Assembly: GCF_040448305.1 (NCBI RefSeq)
Contig: NZ_CP148752.1
Location: 6,514,501-6,578,500, forward strand
DNA length: 64,000 nt
Reading direction: 5' to 3'
DNA from: Pseudomonas fluorescens
Lineage (GTDB): Bacteria; Pseudomonadota; Gammaproteobacteria; Pseudomonadales; Pseudomonadaceae
Below, in pieces: positions 34,124-43,041 of the stretch. The position numbers were made by a program, and so were the translations under genes. Position 1 is the stretch's first letter. Every line of letters starts with the position of its first letter. The notes under the pieces are model-generated. The model saw only the letters and a list, made by a program, of their open reading frames with translations, did no database searches and was not told where the DNA came from.

Positions 34124-35061
34124 TCGTGACCAGCCTCGCCATAGACCGCTTTGAGGATGGCGTCGGCACCCTGGCTGAGCAGGTCTTCGGCGACTCGCAC
34201 ACCCAGCGCCTCGGCATCGCCGCGAGGGGCACGGGCTTGTGCGCTGAGCAGCAGGCCACCGGCTGGATCGCCCACCAGCCCGCGCAACCAGACTTGCTCA
34301 CCCTCCAGCACGGCGTAACAGGCGATCGGCACCTGGCAGCCACCATTGAGGTGCTTGTTGAGGGCACGTTCGGCGGTCACGCGGGTGGCGGTGTCCTGGT
34401 GATGCAGAGGTGTCAGCAACGCATGGATTTCACTGTCGCCGCTGCGGCATTCGATACCCACCGCGCCCTGGCCACCGGCCGGAAGGCTGTCGTCGACGCT
34501 GATGGCCGAGGTGATGCGATCTTCAAAGCCCAGGCGGATCAGGCCGGCAGCGGCGAGGATGATGGCGTCGTATTCGCCGGCATCGAGCTTGGCCAGGCGA
34601 GTGTTGACGTTGCCGCGCAGGAAGCGGATTTCCAGGTCCGGGCGACGGGTCAACAATTGAGCCTGACGACGCAGGCTGGAGGTGCCGACGATGCTGCCCT
34701 GGGGCAACTCATCCAGGCTGGTGTAAGTGTTGGAAACGAAGGCATCGCGCGGGTCTTCCCGCTCACAGATGCAGAACAGACCGAGGCCTTCGGGGAAGTC
34801 CATCGGCACGTCCTTCATGGAGTGCACGGCAATGTCGGCTTCATTTTCCAGCAGCGCGGTTTCGAGTTCCTTGACGAACAGGCCCTTGCCGCCGATTTTC
34901 GACAGCGGTGAGTCAAGCAGCTTGTCACCACGGCTGACCATGGGGACGAGAGTCACCAGCAGGCCCGGATGGGCTGCTTCAAGACGGGCTTTGACGTATT
35001 CGGCCTGCCACAGGGCGAGAGCGCTTTTGCGGGTGGCGATGCGGATCTGGCGAGAGGACAT
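34120..35061 (-). CDS. hemC: hydroxymethylbilane synthase (porphobilinogen deaminase)
   Basis: This 313-residue enzyme polymerises four porphobilinogen units. The dipyrromethane cofactor is attached at Cys242, in NGGCQVPIACYA, the same number as in E. coli. The substrate-binding Arg residues are in GTSSLRRQAQL (126-136) and the opening is RIATRKSALALWQAEYVK. It is first in the hemCDXY operon. The 138-base gap to algR holds its promoter. In P. aeruginosa hemC also follows algR. Confidence 0.97.
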   Translation of the reverse strand: MSSRQIRIATRKSALALWQAEYVKARLEAAHPGLLVTLVPMVSRGDKLLDSPLSKIGGKGLFVKELETALLENEADIAVHSMKDVPMDFPEGLGLFCICEREDPRDAFVSNTYTSLDELPQGSIVGTSSLRRQAQLLTRRPDLEIRFLRGNVNTRLAKLDAGEYDAIILAAAGLIRLGFEDRITSAISVDDSLPAGGQGAVGIECRSGDSEIHALLTPLHHQDTATRVTAERALNKHLNGGCQVPIACYAVLEGEQVWLRGLVGDPAGGLLLSAQARAPRGDAEALGVRVAEDLLSQGADAILKAVYGEAGHE

Positions 35062-35199
35062 GGATCAATCCGTACTGAATAGATATGACGGATAATAACA
35101 GCTCAGCCAAATCCACTTTGACTTGTATCAGATACTACTCGGCCTCCCTGGCCCCGGATGTCCGGCAATCGGGTGTAAAATTGGCCTGCGAACAGCTAT

Positions 35200-35946
35200 T
35201 TAAAGCTGTTGCATCATTTTGCGTACCCCAGCCACATGACGCCGACTGACGATCAGCGCATCACCATTGAGGCCTTTGAGGAACAGCTGAAAATGCCCCA
35301 GGGGTGTGCGTTGCAATCGCTCGATACGCTCGCGGGCGACCAGTGCATTGCGGTGGATACGCACAAAACGGTCACCGAACTCATCTTCGAGGGCCTTGAG
35401 CGGCTCATCGAGCAACACTTCGCCGCTTTCGTGGCGCAAGGTCACGTATTTGTGGTCGGCAATGAAATACACCACCTGATCCAGCGGAATCAGCTCGATC
35501 CCTTTACGGGTTCGGGCGCTGATATGGCTGCGCGGGCCGTTGCCGCTTTCGGCAGCAGGGCGGGTCAGGGCGGCGAGCTGGGCACGATTGGGGCGCTCGG
35601 CTCTCTTTAATGCGTCATGTAATTGTTCAGTTCTCACAGGTTTCACCAGATAGCCTACGGCGCTGGCCTGTAAGGCTTCCACGGCAAATTCATCGGGCCC
35701 GGCGCAGAACACTACGGCGGGCGGAGTTTCGCGTTCGCACAACCGCGCAGCCACTTGCAGGCCATCGAGGCCGGGCATGCGGATATCGAGCAGCACGATA
35801 TCCGGCTTGTGGCTGTCGATCAGTGCCAACGCCTCTTCGCCATTCGTGGCACTAGGCTCCAGGACACTGTATCCCTCGAGTTCGCCAACCATTCGGCTCA
35901 GGCGCTCGCGGACCAAGGGTTCGTCATCAACGATCAGGACATTCAT
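35200..35946 (-). CDS. algR: response regulator AlgR (LytTR type)
   Basis: This 248-residue protein has a receiver domain (1-120) with acceptor Asp54 in VLLDIRMPG, acidic residues Asp7 and Asp8, and Lys103. A LytTR DNA-binding domain (about 142-245) follows. AlgR controls alginate, type IV pili, rhamnolipid and virulence genes in P. aeruginosa, normally with the sensor AlgZ/FimS encoded just upstream. Here only the tail of that gene is left, ending in an ATGA overlap with the algR start. The phosphorylation site is intact. Confidence 0.96.
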   Translation of the reverse strand: MNVLIVDDEPLVRERLSRMVGELEGYSVLEPSATNGEEALALIDSHKPDIVLLDIRMPGLDGLQVAARLCERETPPAVVFCAGPDEFAVEALQASAVGYLVKPVRTEQLHDALKRAERPNRAQLAALTRPAAESGNGPRSHISARTRKGIELIPLDQVVYFIADHKYVTLRHESGEVLLDEPLKALEDEFGDRFVRIHRNALVARERIERLQRTPLGHFQLFLKGLNGDALIVSRRHVAGVRKMMQQL

Positions 35947-36074
35947 ATTGCGCTGGATTCCTGCGTGAGTCTCGCACAAGGATAGCGTAGACAGGTGAAG
36001 TGACGTCCGTCACCGCGATCCACGCTAAGACTAGCGCGAGCGTCAAAAAGTGCCGCTGGTCCGGCGGCTAAATT
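35943..36074 (-). pseudogene. algZ: C-terminal remnant of sensor kinase AlgZ/FimS
   Basis: The open frame ending at 35943 translates to a segment with FDARASLSVDRGDGRHF and YPCARLTQE. It resembles the final beta-strands of a LytS-type histidine kinase ATPase domain, as expected for the AlgZ end. Its TGA overlaps the algR start (ATGA), the arrangement of a genuine upstream operon gene. The N, G1 and G2 boxes, the His motif and the membrane helices (about 320 residues) are missing. The space to argH is only about 460 bases. The gene has therefore been deleted almost completely. Confidence 0.6.
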
Positions 36075-36406
36075 TTCATCTGCCGGGCGATTGGCGGTCC
36101 AGGTCCGCATTGGCGACACATCGCCACAGGGTTTGCTGATACGCAATATGAACACCCCACTCTTCTTATAGCCAGCGGCTGCACCGAGAAGTGCGCTGAT
36201 CCTATTGTCCAACTGTAGACGGTTGCCGGGACGATATAGCTCAATTGGAAAATATCGTTCGGCAAAAATACGCGGGTCTTACCCGGGCCAGGGCTCTCCC
36301 CCCCAAAAAAACGTATCGACCAGTGTCAGCGACAGGATTGGCAACCCTGTTATTATCCGCGCCAGCGTTCCACGCCTTCTTACCTCAAGCCGATACGAGC
36401 GAATTC
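36075..36406. other. gap between the algZ remnant and argH
   Basis: No credible gene is seen on either strand. A candidate promoter for argH lies in the A+T-richer part around 36230-36270, and runs of C and A (36297-36310) precede argH. In the minus direction this region must supply transcription of the algZ remnant and algR. The in-frame extension of argH to 36245 has no supporting ribosome binding site. Confidence 0.4.
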
Positions 36407-37801
36407 ATGAGCACTGACAAGACCAATCAGTCCTGGGGCGGCCGCTTCAGTGAACCCGTCGACGCCTTCGTCGCCCGCTTCACCGCCTCCGTCACCTTCG
36501 ACCAGCGCCTGTATCGCCACGACATCATGGGCTCGATCGCCCACGCCACCATGCTGGCCAAGGTCGGCGTGCTGACCGATGCCGAGCGCGACAGCATCAT
36601 CGATGGCCTGAACACCATCCAGGGTGAAATCGAAGCCGGCCAATTCGACTGGCGCATCGACCTCGAAGACGTCCACATGAACATCGAGGCGCGTCTGACC
36701 GACCGCATCGGCGTGACCGGTAAAAAGCTGCACACCGGCCGCAGTCGTAACGATCAGGTCGCCACCGACATCCGTCTGTGGCTGCGTGACGAGATCGACC
36801 TGATCCTGGCCGAAATCACCCGCCTGCAAAAAGGCCTGCTTGAGCAGGCCGAGCGCGAAGCCGGCAGCATCATGCCGGGGTTCACCCACCTGCAGACCGC
36901 ACAGCCGGTGACGTTCGGACACCACATGCTGGCTTGGTTCGAAATGCTCAGCCGCGACTACGAACGCCTGGTCGACTGCCGCAAGCGCACCAACCGCATG
37001 CCGCTGGGCAGCGCGGCGCTGGCCGGTACCACCTACCCGATCGATCGCGAATACACCGCCCAACTCCTGGGCTTCGACGCGGTTGGCGGCAATTCGCTGG
37101 ACAACGTCTCCGATCGCGATTTCGCGATCGAATTCTGCTCGGCGGCCAGCATCGCGATGATGCACCTGTCGCGCTTCTCCGAAGAGCTGGTGCTGTGGAC
37201 TAGCGCGCAGTTCCAGTTCATCGATCTGCCCGACCGTTTCTGCACCGGCAGCTCGATCATGCCGCAAAAGAAAAACCCGGACGTACCGGAGCTCGTGCGT
37301 GGCAAGACCGGCCGCGTATTCGGCGCGCTGATGGGCCTGTTGACCCTGATGAAAGGCCAGCCCCTGGCCTACAACAAGGACAACCAGGAAGACAAGGAAC
37401 CGCTGTTCGACGCCGCCGATACCCTGCGCGACTCGCTGCGGGCCTTTGCCGACATGATTCCGGCGATCAAGCCCAAGCACGCGATGATGCGCGAAGCGGC
37501 CCTGCGCGGTTTCTCCACCGCCACCGACCTGGCCGACTACCTGGTGCGTCGCGGCCTGCCATTCCGTGATTGCCACGAAATCGTTGGTCATGCCGTGAAG
37601 TACGGCGTGGACAGCGGCAAGGACCTGGCGGAAATGAGCCTGGAAGAACTGCGCAAGTTCAGCGACCAGATCGATCAGGACGTGTTCGCCGTGCTGACCC
37701 TGGAAGGCTCGGTCAATGCCCGTAACCACATCGGCGGCACCGCGCCGGCGCAGGTGAAGGCTGCCGTCGCTCGCGGCCAGGCGTTGCTCGCCAGCCGCTA
37801 A
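36407..37801 (+). CDS. argH: argininosuccinate lyase
   Basis: This 464-residue enzyme of the fumarase/aspartase superfamily splits argininosuccinate into arginine and fumarate. The signature GSSIMPQKKNPD lies near residue 282 and contains the catalytic serine loop. The HTGRSRNDQVATD segment near 108-120 and TAQPVTFGHH near 165 are the other conserved regions. ATG 36407 follows GAGCGAATTC. Adjacency to algR is as in P. aeruginosa, apart from the missing algZ. Confidence 0.97.
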   Translation: MSTDKTNQSWGGRFSEPVDAFVARFTASVTFDQRLYRHDIMGSIAHATMLAKVGVLTDAERDSIIDGLNTIQGEIEAGQFDWRIDLEDVHMNIEARLTDRIGVTGKKLHTGRSRNDQVATDIRLWLRDEIDLILAEITRLQKGLLEQAEREAGSIMPGFTHLQTAQPVTFGHHMLAWFEMLSRDYERLVDCRKRTNRMPLGSAALAGTTYPIDREYTAQLLGFDAVGGNSLDNVSDRDFAIEFCSAASIAMMHLSRFSEELVLWTSAQFQFIDLPDRFCTGSSIMPQKKNPDVPELVRGKTGRVFGALMGLLTLMKGQPLAYNKDNQEDKEPLFDAADTLRDSLRAFADMIPAIKPKHAMMREAALRGFSTATDLADYLVRRGLPFRDCHEIVGHAVKYGVDSGKDLAEMSLEELRKFSDQIDQDVFAVLTLEGSVNARNHIGGTAPAQVKAAVARGQALLASR

Positions 37802-37813
37802 ATCGCCAAAAGC

Positions 37814-37877
37814 TTCGCGAGCAGGCTCGCTCCCACAGGGTTTACGCAATCTTGTGGGAGCGGGCTTGCCCGCGATG
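37814..37877. repeat. REP doublet downstream of argH
   Basis: Arms TTCGCGAGCAGGCTCGCTCCCACAG and the inverted TGTGGGAGCGGGCTTGCCCGCGA are separated by about 14 bases between the convergent argH and GST genes. Confidence 0.85.
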
Positions 37878-37900
37878 ACTGACTTCAAAACCCCACAGAA

Positions 37901-38560
37901 TTACTTCTTGGCAGCAATCATCGCCAAGAATGCCGGCATCGCGGCCTCCCGGTCTGCCGCCACGCGCTGCACGTTCGGGTTACCCCCCAACCGCTCCAGC
38001 AGTGCCTTGGCCTTCGGCATCTCGGCCAACAGATCGATGCCAAACAACTTCTTGGCGACCCCGCACGCCAGCGGCACGCTGAACAGGAAATACAAATCCG
38101 CCACGCTCAAGCTGTCGCCAGCCACGTAAGGGCTGAATTTGGCGTGCCGGCCCAGCGCCGCCATCCCCAGCAACAATTCGGCTTTGGTTTTTTCCTTGAT
38201 CGCTTCCGGCAGGGTCATGCCGAAAAAAGCCTCGGGATAGCAGGCCCGGCCTGGCAATTCGATGTACAACTCGATTTCCCTGGCCAGTGCCAGCACCTGC
38301 GCGCGCTCGAACGGATCGCTCGGCAGCAGCGACGTGCCTTTCTGGCTTTGCTCGATGTATTCGAGGATCACGCTGGTTTCATTGATGAAGCCCTGCTCTA
38401 CCTGCAGCACCGGGACCTTTCCGCGCGGGCTGATGGCCAGTGCCTCGGGGCTGGTGCCAGCATAAAACGGTACTTCTTCGAAAGGCAGTCCTTTTTCCAG
38501 CAGCGCCAGTTTGACCATGTTGTAGTAGTTACTGACGGAGAATCCATAAAGCTTGATCAT
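37901..38560 (-). CDS. glutathione S-transferase family protein
   Basis: This 219-residue protein has an N-terminal thioredoxin-like domain (1-78) with the glutathione-binding INETSVILEYIEQ segment (62-74, conserved Glu-Ser/Thr pair) and a C-terminal helical domain with AGDSLSVADLYFLF, the N-capping box of GSTs. It likely conjugates or reduces electrophiles. The start ATG 38560 lies seven bases after GGAGG. A GTG one codon earlier (38563) is too close to the ribosome binding site. Confidence 0.9.
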   Translation of the reverse strand: MIKLYGFSVSNYYNMVKLALLEKGLPFEEVPFYAGTSPEALAISPRGKVPVLQVEQGFINETSVILEYIEQSQKGTSLLPSDPFERAQVLALAREIELYIELPGRACYPEAFFGMTLPEAIKEKTKAELLLGMAALGRHAKFSPYVAGDSLSVADLYFLFSVPLACGVAKKLFGIDLLAEMPKAKALLERLGGNPNVQRVAADREAAMPAFLAMIAAKK

Positions 38561-38684
38561 CACAAAGCCTCCAGGCCATGCGGGGTGGGCGGTGCCTGTT
38601 TATAGAACGCTGCCGGGATTCTTGCCAGCAGCATCACGCGACTGAATGCGGGTAAACTGGCCACCTTTCCCTGAGGAGCCTGCC

Positions 38685-38969
38685 ATGAGCGAGCCAACCG
38701 ATATCGATAACGACGAAGAAGAGTTCGCCGAAAGCACCCTGATCCAGGCCATCGAAAACCAGATCGAAAGCGACAACCCGCCAGCGGCCAAGGCGACGTT
38801 CAACAAGCTGACGCTGGTGGGTTACGAGCGGGAAGAAATCCTCAACCTGATGGCTCACGTTTTGGCAGTGGAAATCGACGCGATCCTCGAAGAAGACCGC
38901 GCGTTCAACACCGAATGGTACGAAGCTGCGCTGCGCGCATTGCCCGAGTTGCCGCCGGAAAAGCAGTAA
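38685..38969 (+). CDS. conserved acidic protein of unknown function
   Basis: This 94-residue protein is acidic at its N-terminus (SEPTDIDNDEEEFAEST) and helical in the rest. It has no recognisable catalytic motif. ATG 38685 follows CTGAGGAGCCTGCC, a clear ribosome binding site. Proteins of this size and pattern are found next to argH-linked genes in other pseudomonads, but I cannot name a family. A regulatory or adaptor role is only a guess. Confidence 0.7.
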   Translation: MSEPTDIDNDEEEFAESTLIQAIENQIESDNPPAAKATFNKLTLVGYEREEILNLMAHVLAVEIDAILEEDRAFNTEWYEAALRALPELPPEKQ

Positions 38970-38983
38970 GCCCACGCCCTCCC

Positions 38984-39108
38984 TGTAGGAGCAGCCGGTC
39001 GACGCTCGATTGCTCGCGAAAAACCCGAGAGCGCCACGGGGCATCTGGTTTACGCGTCATCGTTGACGATCTTCGCGAGCAATCGAGCGTCGACCGGCTG
39101 CTCCTACA
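38984..39108. repeat. perfect 37-bp inverted repeat
   Basis: Arms 38984-39020 and 39072-39108 are exact inverted copies (TGTAGGAGCAGCCGGTCGAC... and its complement) separated by 51 bp. The arms share the TGTAGGAGC end and a GCTCGCGA end with the REP family, but the middle (CAGCCGGTCGACGCTCGATT) is different. It appears once in this window. Confidence 0.85.
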
Positions 39109-39202
39109 AAGAAAAAACCCTGTCGCGAGCACTGGACATGCCGGACAAGCGGGTTCACCTTAGGGGCGCTGTCGTCCAATTCCTAGAAAGTCTGGAGTCC
39201 TT

Positions 39203-39448
39203 ATGTCGCTTACCCCTGAGTTGGTTGCCGAACTGGAAATCCTCGCACTCTTCAACCTGGACAGTTCCCAGGAAGGTTTGAAAATTCATCAGACCGCTGC
39301 CCCAAAAGCCATTGCCGCTGCCAAACGCCTATTTGAAAAAGATCTGATCGACCAGCCTGATGGCGGCTATCTGACCAGCCTGGGTCGTGACGCCGCGCAA
39401 AATGTGCAAACCGTGCTCACCATTCTGAGAGCCGAAGAAACAGCCTGA
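39203..39448 (+). CDS. TIGR02647 family protein
   Basis: This 81-residue protein opens with MSLTPELVAELEILALFNLD and has a winged-helix-like C-terminal half (LFEKDLIDQPDGGYLTSLG). The TIGR02647 family consists of such short proteins in pseudomonads and relatives. A DNA-binding role is possible but not shown. The ribosome binding site is TCTGGAGTCCTT. It lies between the 94-residue protein and cyaA. An inverted repeat follows it. Confidence 0.72.
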   Translation: MSLTPELVAELEILALFNLDSSQEGLKIHQTAAPKAIAAAKRLFEKDLIDQPDGGYLTSLGRDAAQNVQTVLTILRAEETA

Positions 39449-39460
39449 ATTCCCCCGCAT

Positions 39461-39497
39461 CGCCCACGGAAACCCTGCTGAAGGATTTCCGTGGGCG
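39461..39497 (+). terminator. candidate terminator after the TIGR02647 gene
   Basis: CGCCCACGGAAA pairs with TTTCCGTGGGCG in an imperfect hairpin. The T run after it is short, so the stop may be partial. Confidence 0.5.
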
Positions 39498-39640
39498 CAT
39501 TTCGATGCCCGTTGTAGCCCGCGCGATAGAAATCTGACGCCAGAAATACAAAATCAGCTTAAAAGTCTCGTGACCCAGGCGCTAAACTCCCCCTCACCTG
39601 AGCCCCCACGTCCGAGCCCTGCGAGCCGGTTTGAGCTGAC

Positions 39641-42484
39641 ATGACGCGCACCCATGAAATCCGCCCCGATCTGGACGAGGGAATCGACCGCAAGGTTCTC
39701 AGCCAGCTGCGCGCACGCTTCCTGAAACTCAACGAAGGACGCATGGCTCGCGCCATGGAAGGGTTGTCTACCCGCCAGCAAGGGGTCCTGACCTTGCTGC
39801 CGCTGTTTTTCCACGTCAACCATCCGCTGTTGCCCGGCTACGTTTCTGGCAGTACGCCGGCCGGGCTGTCGAATTTCGAGCCGGATGCCAATGTCCTCGC
39901 TGAAGCCCAGCGCCTGACCCGCTCGTTTTCCTACAAGCCGCGCCACGGCAGTAACCCGCCGAGACCGATTCACGGACTGTTCCTGATGGGCAGCCTCGGC
40001 ACCCTGGCGCAGGCCGACCAGAGCGACATGGATGTGTGGGTCTGCCATGGGCCGGACCTGACCGAGAACGAACTCGCCGAGCTGCGCAAAAAATGCCAGT
40101 TGTTGGAAGCCTGGGCCGCCAGCCAAGGCGCCGAAGCGCATTTTTTCCTGATCGACCCGAGCCGTTTCGTCCGTGGCGAGCGCGATACCCAGCTGAGTTC
40201 GGAAGATTGCGGCACCACCCAGCACTACCTGTTGCTGGACGAGTTTTACCGCACCGCGATCTGGCTCGCCGGGCGGACACCAATCTGGTGGCTGGTGCCG
40301 GTCTACGAAGAGTCGAGCTACGACCGTTACACCCACACCTTGATTTCCAAACGCTTCATCCGTGCCGATGAAACCATCGACCTCGGCAGCCTGGCCTACA
40401 TCCCGCCCGGCGAATTTATCGGTGCCGGGCTCTGGCAGTTGTTCAAGGGCATCGAGTCGCCCTACAAGTCGGTACTCAAGCTGCTGCTGACCGAAGTTTA
40501 CGCCAGTGAGCACCCCAGGGTTCATTGCCTGAGCCTGCGCTTCAAGCAAGCGGTGTTCGCCAACCGGCTCGACCTCGACGAACTGGATCCGTACGTCGTG
40601 GTGTACCGGCGCATCGAAGAATACCTGATCGCCCGCAACGAACCGGAACGGCTGGAGCTGGTACGTCGCGCGCTGTACCTGAAGGTCAATCGCAAACTCA
40701 CCGGCAACAGCCGCACCCAGAGCTGGCAGCGCTCTTTGCTCGAACGCCTGGCCCACGAATGGCACTGGGACCAGCGCCAACTGGCCCTGCTCGACAGCCG
40801 CAGCCAGTGGAAAGTCCGCCAGGTCAGCTCCGAGCGGCGTGCACTGGTCAACGAGCTGAACTACAGCTACCGCTTCCTCACCCAGTTTGCCCGTCACGAA
40901 CAAACGGCCAGCCGCATCAACAAGCGCGACCTGAGTGTCCTCGGCCGTCGTCTGTACGCCGCTTTCGAGCGCAAGGCCGGCAAAGTCGAATTCATCAACC
41001 CCGGCATCGCCCCGGACCTCGCTGAAGACACCCTGACGCTGGTGTACGCCCCGAACAAGAAAGAACCGGGGCAAGGCCAGTGGGGCTTGTACAACGGCAG
41101 CCTGACGGCACTGGAGTGGGAGCATTTCGCGCCGATCAAACGCAGCCGTCACTTGCTCGAACTGCTGACCTGGTGCCACCGCAATGTCGTAATCGACAGC
41201 AGTACCCGTCTGGCCTTGCACCCCGGCACCAGCGACTTGAGCGAATTCGAACTGTTCAACTTGCTCGGCAGCCTGCAACAGACCATCGCCCTGCCCTTGC
41301 CCACCGTCGCCGAGGAACCTCTGTTGCGCGCCAGCGTGCCGAGTGAAGTGCTGATCCTGGTGAATGTCGGCATCGATCCGCTCAAGCATCATCGCGACCT
41401 GAACATCCTCATGACCACCGAGCGCACCGACTCCCTGAGCTACGCCGGTGTCCGGGAAAATCTGGTGCTGACCCTTGACCAGGTCACGCTCAATAGCTGG
41501 AACGAAGTGCTGGTCGGCCGCTACCACGGCCCCCACGCCCTGCTCGACTGTATCCGCGATTACCTCAACAACCTGCCGGCCGGGCCACAACAGCCGAAGC
41601 TGAGGGTGCGTTGCTTCTGCCATAACCGCGCGCAGTTCATTGCCCAACGGGTCGAGGAAATCCTCGATACCGCGCAGAACCTGCTGCTGAGCCGGCTCAA
41701 TCATCGCTACCTGATCCAGGTCCAGCAGCACTACCACGTGCTGGAGTTGGTGCCGGGCCAGGTCCAGCACATCGCGCTGGCCACTCTGCCAGCGTTGATC
41801 GATTACCTGGGCGAGGAAGTGGCGAGTTACAGCCCACTTCACCTGGACCCAAAGGCACTGGAAGACCACGACCTCGCGCTATTCCTGCCAACGGGCCAGC
41901 CGGACTGCATTCAAGTGTTCTACCGGGTTATCGAAGATCAGGCTGATCTGTACGTGCTCGATGAGTTCAATGCCCTGTGGCAGCAACGCCTGCCCTGGCA
42001 CGATGAGCAAAGCCTGCTGGTGCCGCTGCAGCGTTTCCTGCAATCGATCCAGTACCGCCGTGATGCCCTGCTGCCGATGGACGCGACCCACCCCTCAAGC
42101 CTCGACACCCTGTATTGCCAGTTGCTGCCGTCAGGTCCTGGCCGGGCGCGCCGCATCGAAGCCCGGCCGGAGCCGCAGACGCCGGTGAACAAGCCGTTCT
42201 ACGACGTGCAGGCGATCGTCGGCAAAGCCGCACCGGGTCAGGTGCAGGTGACGTTGTATTGCAATCAACGGGAGTTTTCCGAACTGGAACATGGCGACCA
42301 GCTGTTCCGCGTGGTCGCCCGAGAAATCGTCGGGCAGCGCCGGGAAACCGAACGCTACCGCTGCTACATCACCGACCTCGACCTGTCAGGCCTGCTGGGC
42401 GAAGGCCAGAGTTCCACCCATCTGTACCTGCGCTACAAAGCCGACCTGGAGTACGCGTTGAACGAGGCGCTCGATCAGGTCTGA
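39641..42484 (+). CDS. cyaA: class I adenylate cyclase
   Basis: This 947-residue protein is longer than the about 850 residues of the E. coli enzyme. The catalytic N-terminal half includes LFLMGSLGTLAQADQSDMDVWVC (113-135, named as the pattern), where the GS motif and two Asp bind metal and ATP as in nucleotidyltransferases. The C-terminal half is regulatory. It makes cyclic AMP, used in pseudomonads by Vfr/Crp. ATG 39641 opens MTRTHEIRPDLDEG. The long minus-strand frame (771 residues) across it is a shadow. It is convergent with rnk. Confidence 0.95.
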   Translation: MTRTHEIRPDLDEGIDRKVLSQLRARFLKLNEGRMARAMEGLSTRQQGVLTLLPLFFHVNHPLLPGYVSGSTPAGLSNFEPDANVLAEAQRLTRSFSYKPRHGSNPPRPIHGLFLMGSLGTLAQADQSDMDVWVCHGPDLTENELAELRKKCQLLEAWAASQGAEAHFFLIDPSRFVRGERDTQLSSEDCGTTQHYLLLDEFYRTAIWLAGRTPIWWLVPVYEESSYDRYTHTLISKRFIRADETIDLGSLAYIPPGEFIGAGLWQLFKGIESPYKSVLKLLLTEVYASEHPRVHCLSLRFKQAVFANRLDLDELDPYVVVYRRIEEYLIARNEPERLELVRRALYLKVNRKLTGNSRTQSWQRSLLERLAHEWHWDQRQLALLDSRSQWKVRQVSSERRALVNELNYSYRFLTQFARHEQTASRINKRDLSVLGRRLYAAFERKAGKVEFINPGIAPDLAEDTLTLVYAPNKKEPGQGQWGLYNGSLTALEWEHFAPIKRSRHLLELLTWCHRNVVIDSSTRLALHPGTSDLSEFELFNLLGSLQQTIALPLPTVAEEPLLRASVPSEVLILVNVGIDPLKHHRDLNILMTTERTDSLSYAGVRENLVLTLDQVTLNSWNEVLVGRYHGPHALLDCIRDYLNNLPAGPQQPKLRVRCFCHNRAQFIAQRVEEILDTAQNLLLSRLNHRYLIQVQQHYHVLELVPGQVQHIALATLPALIDYLGEEVASYSPLHLDPKALEDHDLALFLPTGQPDCIQVFYRVIEDQADLYVLDEFNALWQQRLPWHDEQSLLVPLQRFLQSIQYRRDALLPMDATHPSSLDTLYCQLLPSGPGRARRIEARPEPQTPVNKPFYDVQAIVGKAAPGQVQVTLYCNQREFSELEHGDQLFRVVAREIVGQRRETERYRCYITDLDLSGLLGEGQSSTHLYLRYKADLEYALNEALDQV

Positions 42485-42490
42485 GGGATG

Positions 42491-42901
42491 TCACTCCGGG
42501 AACGCGCCGCCATTGGCCGGCTGCGATTCAACTTCCAGCAGCGTCAGCTTCAGGGTCTTGCCGCCCGGAGCTGGCCAATCGATGTGCTGGCCAACCTTCA
42601 GGCCGAGCAGCGCGCTGCCCACCGGCGCCAGGATCGAGACCTTGCCTTCGTCGGCGTTCGCATCCTTGGGGTACACCAGGGTCAGGTGGTAGTCCTTGCC
42701 ACTGCCTTCTTCGCGGCAATGCACTCGGGAATTCATGGTCACGACATCCGCCGGCACTTCATCGTGGCCGACCAGGGTATCGGCGCGATCCAGTTCGGTT
42801 TGCAACGCAATAACGCCCGGCAGCGTGTCGTCCAGGCTGTCGATCAGACGCTCCAGACGCTGGACGTCCAGACGGGTAAGGGTGATGGAAGGTGCGGTCA
42901 T
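42491..42901 (-). CDS. rnk: nucleoside diphosphate kinase regulator (Rnk/GreA-like)
   Basis: This 136-residue protein has an N-terminal short coiled coil (RLERLIDSLDDTLPGVIALQTELDRA region) and a C-terminal FKBP-like Gre domain (VGSALLGLKVGQHIDW then PGGKTLKLTLLEVE). It resembles Rnk, which binds RNA polymerase and in P. aeruginosa influences Ndk and alginate. ATG 42901 has GAAAGGAG 12 bases upstream, which overrides the longer frame. The leader contains a strong hairpin (42939-42967). Confidence 0.9.
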   Translation of the reverse strand: MTAPSITLTRLDVQRLERLIDSLDDTLPGVIALQTELDRADTLVGHDEVPADVVTMNSRVHCREEGSGKDYHLTLVYPKDANADEGKVSILAPVGSALLGLKVGQHIDWPAPGGKTLKLTLLEVESQPANGGAFPE

Positions 42902-42938
42902 GGTCTGGGCAGACTCCTTTCTTCTGCACGAAAAAAGC

Positions 42939-42967
42939 AAAACCCCGCCAGAAAAAGGCGGGGTTTT
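42939..42967 (-). terminator. strong hairpin in the rnk leader
   Basis: An AAAACCCCGCC / GGCGGGGTTTT stem with a T run on the minus strand sits 38 bases before the rnk start. It can end the upstream cyaY-DUF1289 transcript. It would also act as an attenuator if rnk is transcribed from further upstream. Confidence 0.7.
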
Positions 42968-43041
42968 CATCAGCCTCGGTGGGTTGAGGCGTTTCCGGAC
43001 ACTATCACAGCTCAAAAAATATACAAGCCGCCACTCGGCGG

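Noticed and set aside
36245..36406. 54-codon N-terminal extension of argH
   Set aside because: No ribosome binding site, and the extension has no similarity to the usual ArgH N-terminus.
36380..37888. 502-residue minus-strand frame across argH
   Set aside because: Shadow of argH: low-complexity composition, no ribosome binding site, and the plus-strand frame encodes a complete conserved enzyme.
39554..41869. 771-residue minus-strand frame across cyaA
   Set aside because: Antisense to a full-length class I adenylate cyclase; long only because of codon bias in high G+C DNA.
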